A DNA stretch of 64,000 bases from Catonia carolina (taxonomy: Eukaryota > Arthropoda > Insecta > Hemiptera > Achilidae): positions 137,568,171 through 137,632,170 of the forward strand of contig JAQMRL010000002.1 of assembly GCA_035578175.1 (NCBI GenBank), given 5' to 3'. The notes beneath the pieces were generated by a model. It searched no databases. It worked only from the letters and a program-made list of their open reading frames with translations, and was not told where the DNA came from. The translations under genes and the position numbers were made by a program. Positions 24,064 to 35,515 of this stretch are shown one piece after another; position 1 is the first letter of the stretch, and every line of letters begins with the position of its first letter.

Positions 24064-24880
24064 ATATTACTCACTAGCAACCCCCGCTCGCTTCGCTTCA
24101 CAGCAGCTAATGTAGACCTCATTAAATTATTTTAAAACTATATACAATATTTGTGGTTTTGTTGCCCTGTGGCGGCAAAATAAATTGTTTATCTGCACTT
24201 CCAGCTCAAGAAAGTCCAACATAAAGTTGTCCATGAAGGAAAAAACCACTCATGTCTCAAATCGATGCCCACCGTTTTAATTTTTGTCCCTGCGATTTAA
24301 CAGAATTGAATAGAATGCATAGAAGAATACCGATGGAAAAGAGACAGTTGATATACTGTATGGCTGAGATAAGAGACACATTAGACGTGAGTAAGAGACA
24401 CGAGATAAGAGATACATGAGTGCGTGCGGTACGCAGAGTAATTGGAAATATATGACTCTTCGCCTATGACCTGTCGAATGAAAACAAATATATGAAATAC
24501 AGTAGTACAAAAATAAAAATTTTGAATATTTCCGAATTTTTAATGTTTTAGGAATTGAATGTTATTCTTCACCTTTTTATATGAAATATAAAAGTTGAAT
24601 CGTGCTTCTAGCCCAAAAAATACACCAACCAGAGGACTTAGAAAAAATAAAAGCGCTATGCACCCGATAAACTGAAACATGCGACATCGTGACAGTTTAA
24701 GTTGCTTAACTCACTAAATTAAAGTTACTTAAAGTTGAAAAATAGCCTATATTGATCAGTAAGCTCTAAGTTATGCAACAATGTAAGATTTTTTAAAATC
24801 AGTTCAGTAGTTTCTGAGATTACCTCATACAAACAAACAAATAAACAGACGTTTCTTCTTTATTACGTATATTAGTAGGC
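24064..24880 (+). repeat. Dispersed repeat with (ACAAACAAAT) tail
   Basis: Begins ACTCACTAGCAACCCCCGCT and ends ATTACCTCATACAAACAAAC followed by AAATAAACAG, a type of sequence I know as a common arthropod interspersed repeat, probably a non-LTR or rolling-circle 3' end. The inverse of the end block recurs at about 5065-5170. No ORF of note. Confidence 0.55.
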
Positions 24881-25482
24881 CTATAGATATATGTGTACAA
24901 TAAATGAAAACTGAGTAACAAATCCGCAGGCTGATACCAACTAACAACTGAAAAGTATAATAGCCTACAAATAAAAACAAAACAAAAGCAATAAATCGAG
25001 TACTAAAGAAATGTTGGTAACAGCAGTATTATAAGCCTGGTCCTATTATTCAAAAAGATAAGTTACGCTTGAACAGCGAGCGACAAGTTTGAAAAACCGG
25101 ACGCGTATGGGAATTGTGGTTTACCAGCATCCATACTCGAGATAATAACGACCGGGACAACGTTGGTGAAACGACAACCACAAGTCAGGACGTGAAACCG
25201 CAGGAGGTTAGGCCTCCTATAAGTTCTTAACAAATTGTACACTGTTGTCCCACGTAAACAAAGGATAGTCTAATTTCTTTTTTCTTTGGGGTGCGGGAAC
25301 GATTTTTAAAGTTGCATCAACTGTTAATTCTGTAACAGACCACATTGTTAAAAACATTTTCTACAAAAATATTTAACATGTATTTTCTGCGTTTTTATCA
25401 GTAATTGTATATAAGTCAAATTATTTTTTTTTTCATAACGCTTTATATTTAAATACTGTGATTGTTTTTCTTCCAGGCTACA

Positions 25483-25615
25483 TTGTTGTTTAGGTCAACA
25501 GCCGAAAGGCTGGTTTGAACCTCTAGAGGTTTACTAAGTAAAAATGAGGAGTGAGGTGATTTACAAGAGGTGATTCACTAAGTTTAAAGAGTATGCTTAT
25601 CAGCATGCCTGGCCC
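25483..25615 (-). repeat. Rep-F fragment
   Basis: About 130 bp from the (TTG)n/GGTCAACAGCCGAAAGGCTG end to GCTTATCAGCATGCC, then similarity ends. Confidence 0.75.
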
Positions 25616-25649
25616 AACCTGTTGGTTTTGTAATTTGTAATGTAAATTT

Positions 25650-26140
25650 AATGTTAATTTTAATCATGAGTGAATGAAGCAAAAATGAAGATCTTTGTAG
25701 AACTTAAAAATACGGAAAATCACTCTTTCACGCTAAGCTAGGCTCTGTAGAGAAAAATGCTTTAAATAAAAGAGTTAAGTTTTTTTATTTCCTATAACTT
25801 TGATGGTATACATTTTTACTTTCTCTTGCCTATATGAATATATAGGAAGGAAAGTAATGTTTTCATGTCGATCTTTCGAAATCGAGTTTTCACCGGATCT
25901 ACACGTTTTCAGACCCCCTGAACCCAGAAAACATTTTTTTAACGATTGGTCTGTGTGTGTGTGTGAACAGAATATCTCAAGAACGGAACCTCGTACGAAC
26001 TTGAAACGTAAGTTAGACACCACTCTACCGGACTCGACACGAACATTTTCATTAAAATCGGTCAACCAGAAGTAGTAGTTTATTCGTGTAATTTTTCACT
26101 TTTTTGCAATTTTCTCAAAAACTGGTACAACGATTTTAAA
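25650..26140 (+). repeat. Dispersed repeat family H
   Basis: Contains ACGTTTTCAGACCCCCTGAA and a short (GT)n, then GAACAGAATATCTCAAGAAC. Open frames on both strands here arise from the repeat. Related sequence occurs at 54660-55480, 18880-19045 and 52880-52975. Confidence 0.6.
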
Positions 26141-26195
26141 AAAAATCGTACCTGATTCAAATCTATAAATCGTCCACTAATAAAGTTGGATTTTT

Positions 26196-26350
26196 GTATT
26201 TTGTTTTTTGTGTGCGACTTTTCTGCACATTAAGGATAAGATGGAGAATGGTGATAAATGAAAGAGTGATGACTAAGTTCCAGACCTGACCAGGATTCGA
26301 ACCAGAGACTCTTGGAATAGAAGCCGAACACTACACCAACAGGCAGGCAA
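26196..26350 (-). repeat. tRNA-derived SINE family D
   Basis: On the minus strand: GCCTGCCTGTTGGTGTAGTG (A-box region), TCTGGTTCGAATCCTGGTCA (B box), then a body with CAGGTCTGGAACTTAGTCAT. Confidence 0.75.
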
Positions 26351-26699
26351 AATGAAGGAAAAGTAAGTTGATAAATCCATTTCAAACAAATACTCCAAAA
26401 TATTGAAAAACATTATTTATTTAATAATAATTTTTACAATAAAAAAGTTAATTATTTTTTTGTAACTTGAAATTATTTATACATACAATTCAGATTTAAT
26501 TAATTAATTTACATAATAATTTAAATATAAATTTTATGTATTAGGATATATTTGTGTAAGTTAATAATAGCAGTAATAATAACAATACTAATACAGTAAT
26601 TCAAAAGAAACAATAACAGATTAATTACTTAGTCCTTAATTTACGCTAAGATTATGTTACATCTCATATTTTGTAATTCTTAAAAACATAATAAACAAT

Positions 26700-26862
26700 A
26701 AATACTTTTATTTTTGGTCTCTAAAAAGACCAGTTAGTGAGTAAAATAGCTCAGATTTGTTTTAACACTGGTTAGGGTAAGCAACAAAAAAACATCCAGC
26801 ATTCAAATTGGGTAGTTGTTTACACAAAACGGTTCCCAATAATAAATTAAATTAAATAAAAA
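26700..26862 (+). repeat. Repeat family E, 3' part
   Basis: Shares ATTCAAATTGGGTAGTTGTT and the GGTTCCCAATAATAAATTAA tail with the 23152 copy. Confidence 0.6.
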
Positions 26863-27079
26863 CTTCTTTTAATTAATATAAAGATAGAATACACAATAAT
26901 TTTATTTACTTTAAAATAACTTTATTTTGTTATTACATTACAGCATAATTTTACAATAACTTTAAATTCATAAGTTCGTAATGTGTTTTCTGTTAAAAAA
27001 AAAAATGCTTCCGAATAATGTAGATGCATCTTAGTAGATCAAGAACACCGATCTTCATTAGGGCTAATGGATGGAAACA

Positions 27080-27830
27080 GTTATAGTCACTTGGGTCACA
27101 AGTTTGCCCTTGTTTGAAACGAGGGGTAAAGGGGGAAAGCATCAGTGCGCATGTGCGACTGCTTTAATTTCAGTACAACAAACATAAAAACTTGTACTAT
27201 ACCCAGAGCATATACACTAAATCCTTTTGAGGGAACCCTTTGTAGGTTAACTGTACAAATATAACTGTTTGTTACCGTAAAAACGTGGTCGAATTATTCA
27301 CAGTGCTGAACGCAATGTAATAAAATGTTGTGAAGTTGAAGCTAAACAAAAATGCCTATCCGTGCCTCTTAACAAAAGCCATGAGCGAGCAGCTAACTGC
27401 TGTGATGTTTCTCTTTCCACAATTCGAAAAATAAAAAAGGAAATTAAGGACGTGAAGAAGCTAGTCTTTAAAAGTTTTGTTGACACCTGGTAAAAAAAAA
27501 GAAAACGGAGAGACTGATAATGAAAACGCCGGTGACAGCAATAGTAAAGAAGGCGATTCATTCTTAATTACAGTAATAAAATATTTCTAGTCATTTAATT
27601 AAGCTATAGGCAATATTACAGGTCATTTATTTCTTATAAGATTTATGAAGAAAACATAATTCCGGAATAAACCACAGCTTACAAAATGTATGTAGAAACT
27701 GCATGGCAGTGAAATGTACGAGTAGTGTCTCACTGTTGAGGTTGGCAGCACTGTAAATATATCATTTCCCTTCCTCACAGCCCATACATACGCAAAAGGC
27801 AAACTCGTGACATCAGTATCTATATGAAGG
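27080..27830 (+). mobile_element. DNA transposon family M2, copy 1, with HTH fragment
   Basis: Inverted ends of about 27 bp (TATAGTCACTTGGGTCACAA... and, inverted, TATAGATACTGATGTCACGA...). The plus strand from about 27265 encodes RNVIKCCEVEAKQKCLSVPL followed by NKSHERAANCCDVSLSTIRK and IKKE, a DNA-binding HTH-like segment, then a Gly/Lys/Glu-rich tail after a frame change near 27490. A catalytic domain is not present. I do not recognise the superfamily with confidence. Confidence 0.62.
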
Positions 27831-28375
27831 TTTTCAAATGACACGAAGAAAGACTCCACAGCCATGATAACATGAAAGCAATCCTACTGCAAGATGTCCA
27901 TGGACGGTACAGGCGATTCAAGCCTAGGAAGCCACACAAACTGGTTCAAGTGGACTAGTAAACATGGAAAAGTATTAAAGAAGATTTTTTTTTCTCGTAA
28001 TTACATTTAATTATTCAATAAATTAGTACTTAAGAATGTTCGTATTTAAATTCACTAAATTCATAACAAGTAGAAACAATAATCTCTGGTTACATTTTTA
28101 TCACCAATACAAAATAAAGGTGATAAGTAAAAAGTATTAAATTAAACAAATGAGCAAAACTTCTGAAGAAATTAGTTTAGATTAAAGTGGTTTATTAATC
28201 AGAGACTAAGGGTTATTAAAAAAAACTACATAAAAAATTTATTACTTTTTAGTAACTCATCAGGTACCTTCTGAAGCACCATTCAATTAAATATCAATAT
28301 AAAATTATATAATTAATATAATTATACAACATATACTCAAAAGTTACTAAAAATTATACCAGTTATAATTTTAAC

Positions 28376-28885
28376 CCACCGGGTTGGTCTAGGGGTAACA
28401 TCGTCGCCGCTAGTCAGCTGTTTAACAGCTGATTTTTGGGGACGAAGGTTCGTGGTTCAAATCCTAGTAAAGGTAGTTACTTTTATACGGATTTGAATAC
28501 TAGACAGTGATTACCGGTGTACTTTGATGGTTGGGTTTCAATTGACCATACTCTCTCTCAGGAATGGTCGGTCTGAGTCTGTACAAGACTATACCTCATT
28601 TACATGTCCGCCGACCACGTAGGCGATGTTGGTAACGTGCTCGCCTCTCATCACGCGGTCTTGGGTTCGAATCCCATGCGAGCATGGCATTTTTTCATAT
28701 GTTACAAAAAATTCATTTCATCCTTCACCGTCTGCATTAGCAGCAATTTGCAAAACAGTCGGACGTTTAACCAAAAAAAAAAATTTACACGTCCTAAGTA
28801 TCATCCTCATCTCATTGGGTCATGGGGTTGCTTATTGTTCTGAATTGAACAGATTGCAACGTACACACATTAGGAATAAAAGTTA
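28376..28885 (+). repeat. SINE family B, interrupted by a family A SINE
   Basis: The halves 28376-28608 and 28783-28885 together match the uninterrupted copy at 37253-37570. tRNA-like head: CACCGGGTTGGTCTAGGGGT (A-box region) and GGTTCAAATCC (B box). The body has TGTACTTTGATGGTTGGG and the 3' part CATGGGGTTGCTTATTGTTC. Confidence 0.85.
28609..28782 (+). repeat. tRNA-derived SINE family A nested in SINE B
   Basis: Standard family A body and oligo(A) end, flanked by ATTTACATGTC (28598-28608) and ATTTACACGTC (28783-28793), an 11-bp duplication with one change. The host element's own sequence at 37253-37570 shows this site only once. Confidence 0.9.
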
Positions 28886-29329
28886 TAATTTTTAAATTTA
28901 ATACAATAAAATTTAGAATTGAAATTTTTGAAACATTGGTAAATAAAGTAACTCTTTTAATTTGGGAGTAAACAATACACATATGAACAGAAATAGTTAA
29001 AAGTACTCAGAAAATTAAATTCCCACATGACTGATATCCCAATATTTAGAATACTATCATGGTAGAAAGACTACATGGGTGGTGTGTTCAACCCGCAGCT
29101 TAATTTTGTCCAATCCACACAACTACATCAATTACATAAAACAGAGTTGAACTAGCTCCACTTATCTACTTTTAGGAATGGTGTTACAACAACATAGGTA
29201 TTTTTTATATTAGCTTCAGAAACTGATAATGTCACCTACAATCAGAATTGCAGAAAAATATTTTAAAGAACATAAAAAAATGTTCATGAACTTGTCTACA
29301 ACTCTGGACTATAAGAAAATACAAAAAGA

Positions 29330-29470
29330 AAACAAAAGGAATGACACTACAGGATATCAGAATACAAAAGGTATATCAAGATAGAGATAGATGGAGGCAT
29401 ATCGTCCACTCAAATCCTACCCGGCCTGCTGGAAGGATACCCAGATGATGATGATGATGATGAATAATTA
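29330..29470 (+). mobile_element. Non-LTR retrotransposon C-terminal scrap plus (GAT)n
   Basis: Codons read DIRIQKVYQDRDRWRHIVHS then NPTRPAGRIPR and stop, a pattern (D-R-x-x-W-R-x-x-V) typical of the extreme C-terminus of non-LTR polyproteins. A (GAT)n microsatellite follows at 29448-29464, as is common at such 3' ends. Confidence 0.6.
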
Positions 29471-30194
29471 CTAATTATCATTTAGGGTTTTCAAGACTCA
29501 ACTGCATTACCAACTTATGAATATAAACCCTATGTAATATTCTACTATAACAATGAAATTACAAAAAATGATTCAGTAAAATAATGATTTTGATTTAGAA
29601 GTAAATTACGATAGAATATTAACACTTTGTTCAAAGTTTCTTACAACACTGCATATCTTTAACAATACGCTACTTAAATTTCTTTCAATTATTTACTGTA
29701 CGTTAATATACTATAGTTTTTGATCTGTAATAAGAATAGTTAATTATTAAACCTCTGCAGTCTACATACCACACTCTGTACCACAATGATGTTTAGTTGA
29801 CTCCTTTTTTATTTTCCAATTATACTGTTTGAATGAATAAAAACAAAAAAAGTTCAGAAATCTATATAAATCATTCAATGTAATTATTCTTAGATAATAC
29901 TTACAGGTTAAGGAGATATTATTGTATTAAAATATGATTATACAAAATACATTTAAATATTATTATAATAATTATTTAATGGCAAGAAAGAAAGAATTTT
30001 ACATATTATTTATTATTATATTGTATAATTATAACATTATTATCATAGTTACATTGTCCTATATTATCATAAAGGCACAAAATTCAATATAATACTAAAA
30101 ATTATTATATGATATTTGAGGTGACTAAAGGTAAAAACAGCAATTTTAAAAATTAAAAAAAATTTTCAAGAAATCTTTAATTATTAGCATTATT

Positions 30195-30272
30195 AAGGTG
30201 TTGCTAAAAAAATCGCTCTGATGATTGCCAACCTTCGAAGCGGAGATGGCACCTGAAGAAGAAGAAGAAGGT
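30195..30272 (+). mobile_element. Non-LTR retrotransposon 3' terminus
   Basis: Codons KKIALMIANLRSGDGT then stop and a (GAA)n run. The '(A)NLR-x-GDGT-stop' end followed by a GAA repeat is one I know from insect non-LTR elements. Only the last ~25 codons remain. Confidence 0.55.
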
Positions 30273-32499
30273 GTTGCATAAAATTGCATTAATTGGTTAC
30301 TGATGTATTTTTTCGATTCAGGCAACTAAGGAACATGTCATTTCAACTGTACATTTCCTCAGTCCAGGTTTTTCCTGTTTTTAGTTTTAAGTTTTTTTTT
30401 ATATACTGTGGACAATTCGAACTGGCACAACTCTTGCTCTACATGTACACACAGTTCTGCATAAAGTATATCCATAAATTATTCTTTAAACAAGGTCTAC
30501 AAATTTTAATGTACACAAATTCCTACAACTTCGTTTCAATGTACAAACGTACAAATAATTATTTCATTTTAAAATATGTATTTAATTTGTCCCAGTAAAA
30601 ATTAAAATTAAAATTAGAAGAACTAAACTGCAAAAACTCATTAAACTATACTCTACAGACACATGCACCTGACTAAACAAATTGGTCTGAATATATAACG
30701 AACAGAAAATCATATATGAATACAAATTAGTTACCTACGTCTGACAGATTATTAATAACAACAGTGAAAACAAAGCATAGTGACCGAGCGTGAGTCGCAT
30801 GTTACAATAGCAATTGTATACTTTTGTGACTGTACAGTCGTTGCATGGCGAGGAGCGAAGAGTGGAGTAGATAAACACCGAAGCTGATCGTGCCAATTCA
30901 AATTATCCAAGGTATACCTTGTTGTTTTTGTAGTTTCTTCTCAAGTATATCACGTTCCTAAATGTCCTGGTATGTAATCCCAAACTCTTAGAGATTTCTG
31001 TCCATCTCACTGAACCACGCCACCTTTAGTTTTTTATCTTCAAAGTACTTCGGGATGTTATAAGTAAAATCAATAGTAGGATTGAAGTGTGGCGAAGGTT
31101 TTTGTTTGGATTTACTGAAGTCATTCTCTACTGACAACTTCATAGATATAACCTACACTACTATACTGGACAGTGAACCTTATTAACAAACGGTTCTAAC
31201 ATTACAAACATTATACTGTAACAAACTTCTCACAGAAAATTATTCATCCAGTTCCAAATGGGAACGCACCCCACCAAAGTTGAAATATGCTGTTAACACT
31301 ATGATTTTAACTTGTTGATCACACACCTGCCATTCATTACCGAGGAATGTACGTGTCGAGGTCTGAAGGAAGCAAGTGGTCAAAGGCCTATAAATATACT
31401 CACATAAGAATTTTCAGATTCCAGATTCTTAATGATTACAATTAAGTATGGAATTGTGTATAAATTTGAGATACTTACTAAAAAAATTTAATAAGTAGTT
31501 TAAATTTGGTTTAAGATTTACATTTAAAAAATTTGCCAAATTAAATGATAAAAAATAAAGAGGAGTTTTTACCAATACTGAAGAAACAATACGAAAACAT
31601 GACATACCTCCTTTTATACAAAAGCCATTGTACCTTTCGTACAAAAGCTATGGAATCTGATATATCTAATTCAAACATTCAGACAGAAGGTTGTAGAAAC
31701 AAAAAACCAACTTTTAAAACAAACTTTTGAATAAATATTAAACCTTTTCAATACAATTGAAAAGCTTGAGAATTAATAGATTAAAGAAAAAAAATATTTT
31801 TCGTAAGTTTGCTGTATTCCTTTCACACCTCAAATACATTTAAATAAAATAATTTATTATTAAACATTAATTATTGATTTTTTTTAAATGTAATCCATTA
31901 TGAGAATATATACATTTAAATTATTTAATTAGATATATTTATTTTAATAAAATACATATTTTATGTTATGAACACGTAGGACGGAAATTTAAGGCAGTTA
32001 AATAACAATAGCTCATGTTATTTTTTTTAAACAGTCATTAATATTTATATGCATTGTAATGTTTATTGATATACCTTTTTAAATTCAACACAAACATGAA
32101 AAAAATCATAGTGCACCAAAAATTCATTCCATTCTGTTAAAATAAATTTTAATTTTATTCAAATTCATAAAAGAAGCAGATAAACTAACAAAAAAGTTAA
32201 TAAAACAACCAAAACAGTAAATAGACATGTGCATCAAAATAAATTAACCATACTTATTAATTTCAAATAATCCTTTTTCTTTTTTAGAATTTACTATGAC
32301 CAACAGTGAAAAATAAATTTTTGATTGTTAACAGTGAACATGATTTATCATCCGAATTTTCATTCCTTTATATAAATGTTACACTGTAGATACAAATCGT
32401 TTTCTGGTAACTGATCAGAGAAAAACTAATGTGATGCAACAATACATAACTTGTGATTTATATAAATGTCACTGCCACCCCTTCTAATTAATCATTTAC
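30273..32499. other. No gene seen
   Basis: Very AT-rich, with 50-100-codon frames rich in Phe, Tyr, Lys and Ile (for instance 30293-30598) typical of random A/T sequence. Confidence 0.55.
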
Positions 32500-32747
32500 T
32501 GTGTTGTCAGCCTTCAATATTTCTCCCGGCCCTTGTTGGCGCAGCAGACCCTTCGGTTGCATACCGACAGAGACCTTGTCGCCAAGAGCGAGACCAGTAA
32601 CCGCTCCCTACCATAACACTCTCACCACTCCACTGAGCCGCTCGGCATTGCGCTCTACATCTCCGACGAAGGTCGACCAACATATCCACGAGATAAAGGA
32701 AGATGCTCTGGGACTTGCAGCAGCCATCATGCAACTCTCGCTGCCTT
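32500..32747. other. GC-rich island next to the stem-loop cluster, no gene recognised
   Basis: About 250 bp of much higher GC than its surroundings. A 91-codon plus frame (32501-32776) and minus frames overlap here, but none resembles a known protein, and I looked specifically for the C-termini of H1, H2A, H2B, H3 and H4 without success. It may be the degraded 5' part of the same repeat as the stem-loop cluster. Confidence 0.4.
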
Positions 32748-32995
32748 CATCGGTCTTCTCAGGACCAATTCACTAAGGTTTAAACCGGCCCTTTTCAGGG
32801 CCATCAACCTGAGCCAAGGCTCTCGCCGCAGCCATACGCTGCCCACAACGGTCTCCTTCCAGATCAGCACAACGGTCCTTCTCAGGATCAACTCGTTAAG
32901 GTTTACACCGGCCCTTTCTAGGGCCAACAATCAACTCTGTCCGCCCCGGTGGACACGCACATAAACAACCCTTTTCAGGGCCACCAAAAAGTAAA
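32748..32995 (+). promoter_or_regulatory. Cluster of histone-mRNA-type 3' stem-loop sequences
   Basis: Five clear hairpins in 230 bp: 32752-32766 (GGTCTTCTCAGGACC, one base short), 32787-32802 (GGCCCTTTTCAGGGCC), 32874-32889 (GGTCCTTCTCAGGATC), 32910-32925 (GGCCCTTTCTAGGGCC) and 32967-32982 (AACCCTTTTCAGGGCC). A sixth, degenerate one is at 32850-32865. The second is a perfect 6-bp stem with a TTTC loop followed by A/C-rich sequence, the known form of the replication-dependent histone mRNA end bound by SLBP. The pairs 32752/32787 and 32874/32910 are spaced alike, so the block is a roughly 120-bp tandem duplication. The last hairpin is followed by ACCAAAAAGTAAAGG, which could serve as a purine-rich downstream element. 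I find no histone coding sequence next to it. Confidence 0.55.
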
Positions 32996-34074
32996 GGTTA
33001 CAACTCGCCACTTAATGTCACCAACCAGTGTCGTAAAACTAGTATTTTTTTAATAAAAATTCTGCTTCGATGCCTGACTACAGTCTGGAAAATTATTACA
33101 CATTCAAAGCTACCAATCCTTAACCCAAAACAGTCACTAATGACCAAGATGTTGATGTAACTTTACATGAAAAAAAAAACAAATATAAATGTATAATTTC
33201 CTACTTTTTATAAATTATTGTTTAACAAATAACAAACTAATATCATCACATTAATCAAGTACGTAAATGAATTTTTGGTACAAATAAAACTGCCACTAAA
33301 TTAACGGTTAAGAACTAAAAATCACTAGAAAGCTAATTAAAAGAATACTGTAATAATACACAAGATTGAATTTAATTATTCAGATGAAACAAATAAAACT
33401 TAACATTGACTGAAACACTTAACTGCATCTACTAGGTGGTTTTCACTCTATTGATTTAAATATTTATTAGACAAACTATTTCATAAATAACTTAAGAAGA
33501 ATTTTAGTAAAATACTTAAAAAATAATCAAAAATGTAAAAACATCTAGTTAATTAAATTCTTCAGTATATTAAAATAAAACACCTTGCTAAAAAATACAA
33601 TTTGATTCAATAAATAAATAAAATACCTGCACTTTGATATTAATATTACTAAATAAAGTTTTTTCAACACTAAACTAACATTAGTTACGTTTTAGTACGC
33701 TACACATTATTTATAATTATCATAAGTATACTATTATTAACAGTTACCTATTAGATAGATGAAGAGAGAAAATTAATTACAAAAATGTTCCGTAGATACA
33801 TTCTCTGTTGCAACCAGTTCCAAATCTACCATTTTAATAATTATTAAAGTTACAATTATTGTAACACTAAACTTTTTGATATGATTTTAAAAACCTGTTC
33901 AAGTGATTTTATCAAGGCCGGAAGAGTAATTTTCATTATCTTTATTATTTTTAATGTAATTTCAAACAATTGATTATGCAATATCAATATTGTAATTCAA
34001 CAGTAAAAAAATATAAAAATTAAGTCGCTTTTAAATATTTATTTAAAAATATTTTCGTTTAAATGTCAACCAAA

Positions 34075-34150
34075 TGGGTTTGCCCAGTCACTAAGCCAGC
34101 TGACAGAAAATTATCAATTGTTAAGTAACATTTGTGAAACCATATTTATA
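34075..34150 (+). repeat. Repeat family E, 5' fragment
   Basis: GCCCAGTCACTAAGCCAGCT and TTGTTAAGTAACA match the 5' end of the 23152 copy; the rest is absent. Confidence 0.5.
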
Positions 34151-34290
34151 CATTACACTGATTTCAGACTCTAAAAAAAATTTAATTATGTTTAATTGAA
34201 TTTTATAAATTATTTTTTTTAATATTTAATTAAAAAACTGTTCATATTTAAATTTAAATTTCTTTATAAGGGTATTGCAGAAAAGATAAA

Positions 34291-34462
34291 TGGCCACCTC
34301 CTTAGCGTAGTGGTTAGCGCAATGGTCTGCCACATGGAGGTTCTGGGTTCCATTCCCAGCCAGGGACTGGAAATTTTCTCGTGTCCAATCCCACAGTTAA
34401 TGTTACATTATGCATTGTAGTCTATAATGGCCAAGCAGTTGATGTGACTTTAAATAAATAAA
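34291..34462 (+). repeat. tRNA-derived SINE family C
   Basis: A very clear tRNA-like head: TTAGCGTAGTGGTTAGCGC (A box) and GGTTCCATTCCC (B box), then the body CAGGGACTGGAAATTTTC and an AATAAAT-rich tail. Confidence 0.85.
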
Positions 34463-34984
34463 TTAATAATAATAAATGATTAGAATACAATGGTACTTTT
34501 AAAAAAAACTGAAGTACAAACATTAATTTATTTTTTATAAGTTATTTGTGAACTATATGTGTATGTATTAGATTAGTTTATTTAAAAAATCGAAAACTGC
34601 AAACTGAACAGCTGGGCTGAGGCAGAGTAAGAGAATAATGGACGTCATAACCCATACTCTTGTCCATGAAGTACTTGTTCTAGGTCGAGTGCAGCTAACG
34701 GTAGCTGTCAGCCAGTTAATGGTGCACTTGTCACCATAGGAAATATTTATATAACATGTGTCTTTAGTGATGACCAACAGTTTATGCTTCCATGTGAGCA
34801 CTAATTAATAGGTGTTCAATCTTCAGACAAAAAAATCTCGGAAGGTAATCTTCCACAGAAAGAATTGACAAAGACCCTAAAATTTATACAAAGGAGAGGT
34901 ATGTTTGCTGACAGAATAAGGAATGATGGTCTAATACATTAAATCACTAGAGCTAATGTGTTAAGGGACTGAAAGACCACCTCA

Positions 34985-35215
34985 TCTAGTTCATACAATC
35001 AAATAACTACTGGTCAAATAAATAGTTACTGGTTGAGTAACTTTGAGTAACTTTGAGTGACTTTGTGCTGTGACCAACTGATAACCACTCATAGACTAAC
35101 ACCACTGGGCATCCCATGTTCAAATTCATATCTACTCAAAATTGAAAATACAGAAAAATACACATTGGATGGTTGTTAATAGTGAATTCCTAATAATAAA
35201 TAGAAGCTTAAAAAA
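34985..35215 (+). repeat. Repeat family E, diverged copy
   Basis: Shares the GTGACCAACTGATAACCACT and ACACCACTGGGCATCCCATG blocks and the AATAATAAATAGAAGCTT tail with 23152-23400. Confidence 0.6.
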
Positions 35216-35339
35216 ATAATAAATTTTTGAAGTTAATCATTCATAACTTTGAAATAGAAAATTAAACCCTACCTTGGTGGAACAGTTCTTACATCAAATT
35301 TAAAAGTGAACTGTTTGGGACTGAAAAGTGGAAGGGTTG

Positions 35340-35515
35340 TTTGTTTGTTTTTATTGAGTAATGATGCTTATATAAGCCTTGGGCTTGTGCGTAGGTGATT
35401 AAATGACGTAATAAACAGATGAAAAAATGCCAGACTTGATTACAAATCAAACCCACAACCCTGACATAGAAGCCGGTTGCACTGGCCACTACACCATGGG
35501 ATTGCCAAAGTTTCA
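35340..35515 (-). repeat. tRNA-derived SINE family D
   Basis: On the minus strand: ATCCCATGGTGTAGTGGCCA (A box) and GGGTTTGATTTG (B box), body with AAGTCTGGCATTTTTTCATC and an AAACAAACAAACA tail. Confidence 0.75.

Noticed and set aside
25775..26075. Overlapping 91- and 96-codon frames on both strands
   Set aside because: They lie in repeat family H; the frames are disrupted in the copies at 55250 and 18880.
30293..30598. 101-codon Phe/Tyr-rich frame as a membrane protein
   Set aside because: T-rich random sequence readily gives hydrophobic frames; there is no start context and no repeat of pattern.
32501..32776. 91-codon frame next to the histone-type hairpins as a histone tail
   Set aside because: No match to the C-terminal residues of any core or linker histone in any frame; composition is unlike a histone.
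34291..34365. tRNA gene
   Set aside because: The boxes are excellent, but the same head plus body recurs at 50262 and 47285, and the acceptor stem does not close.
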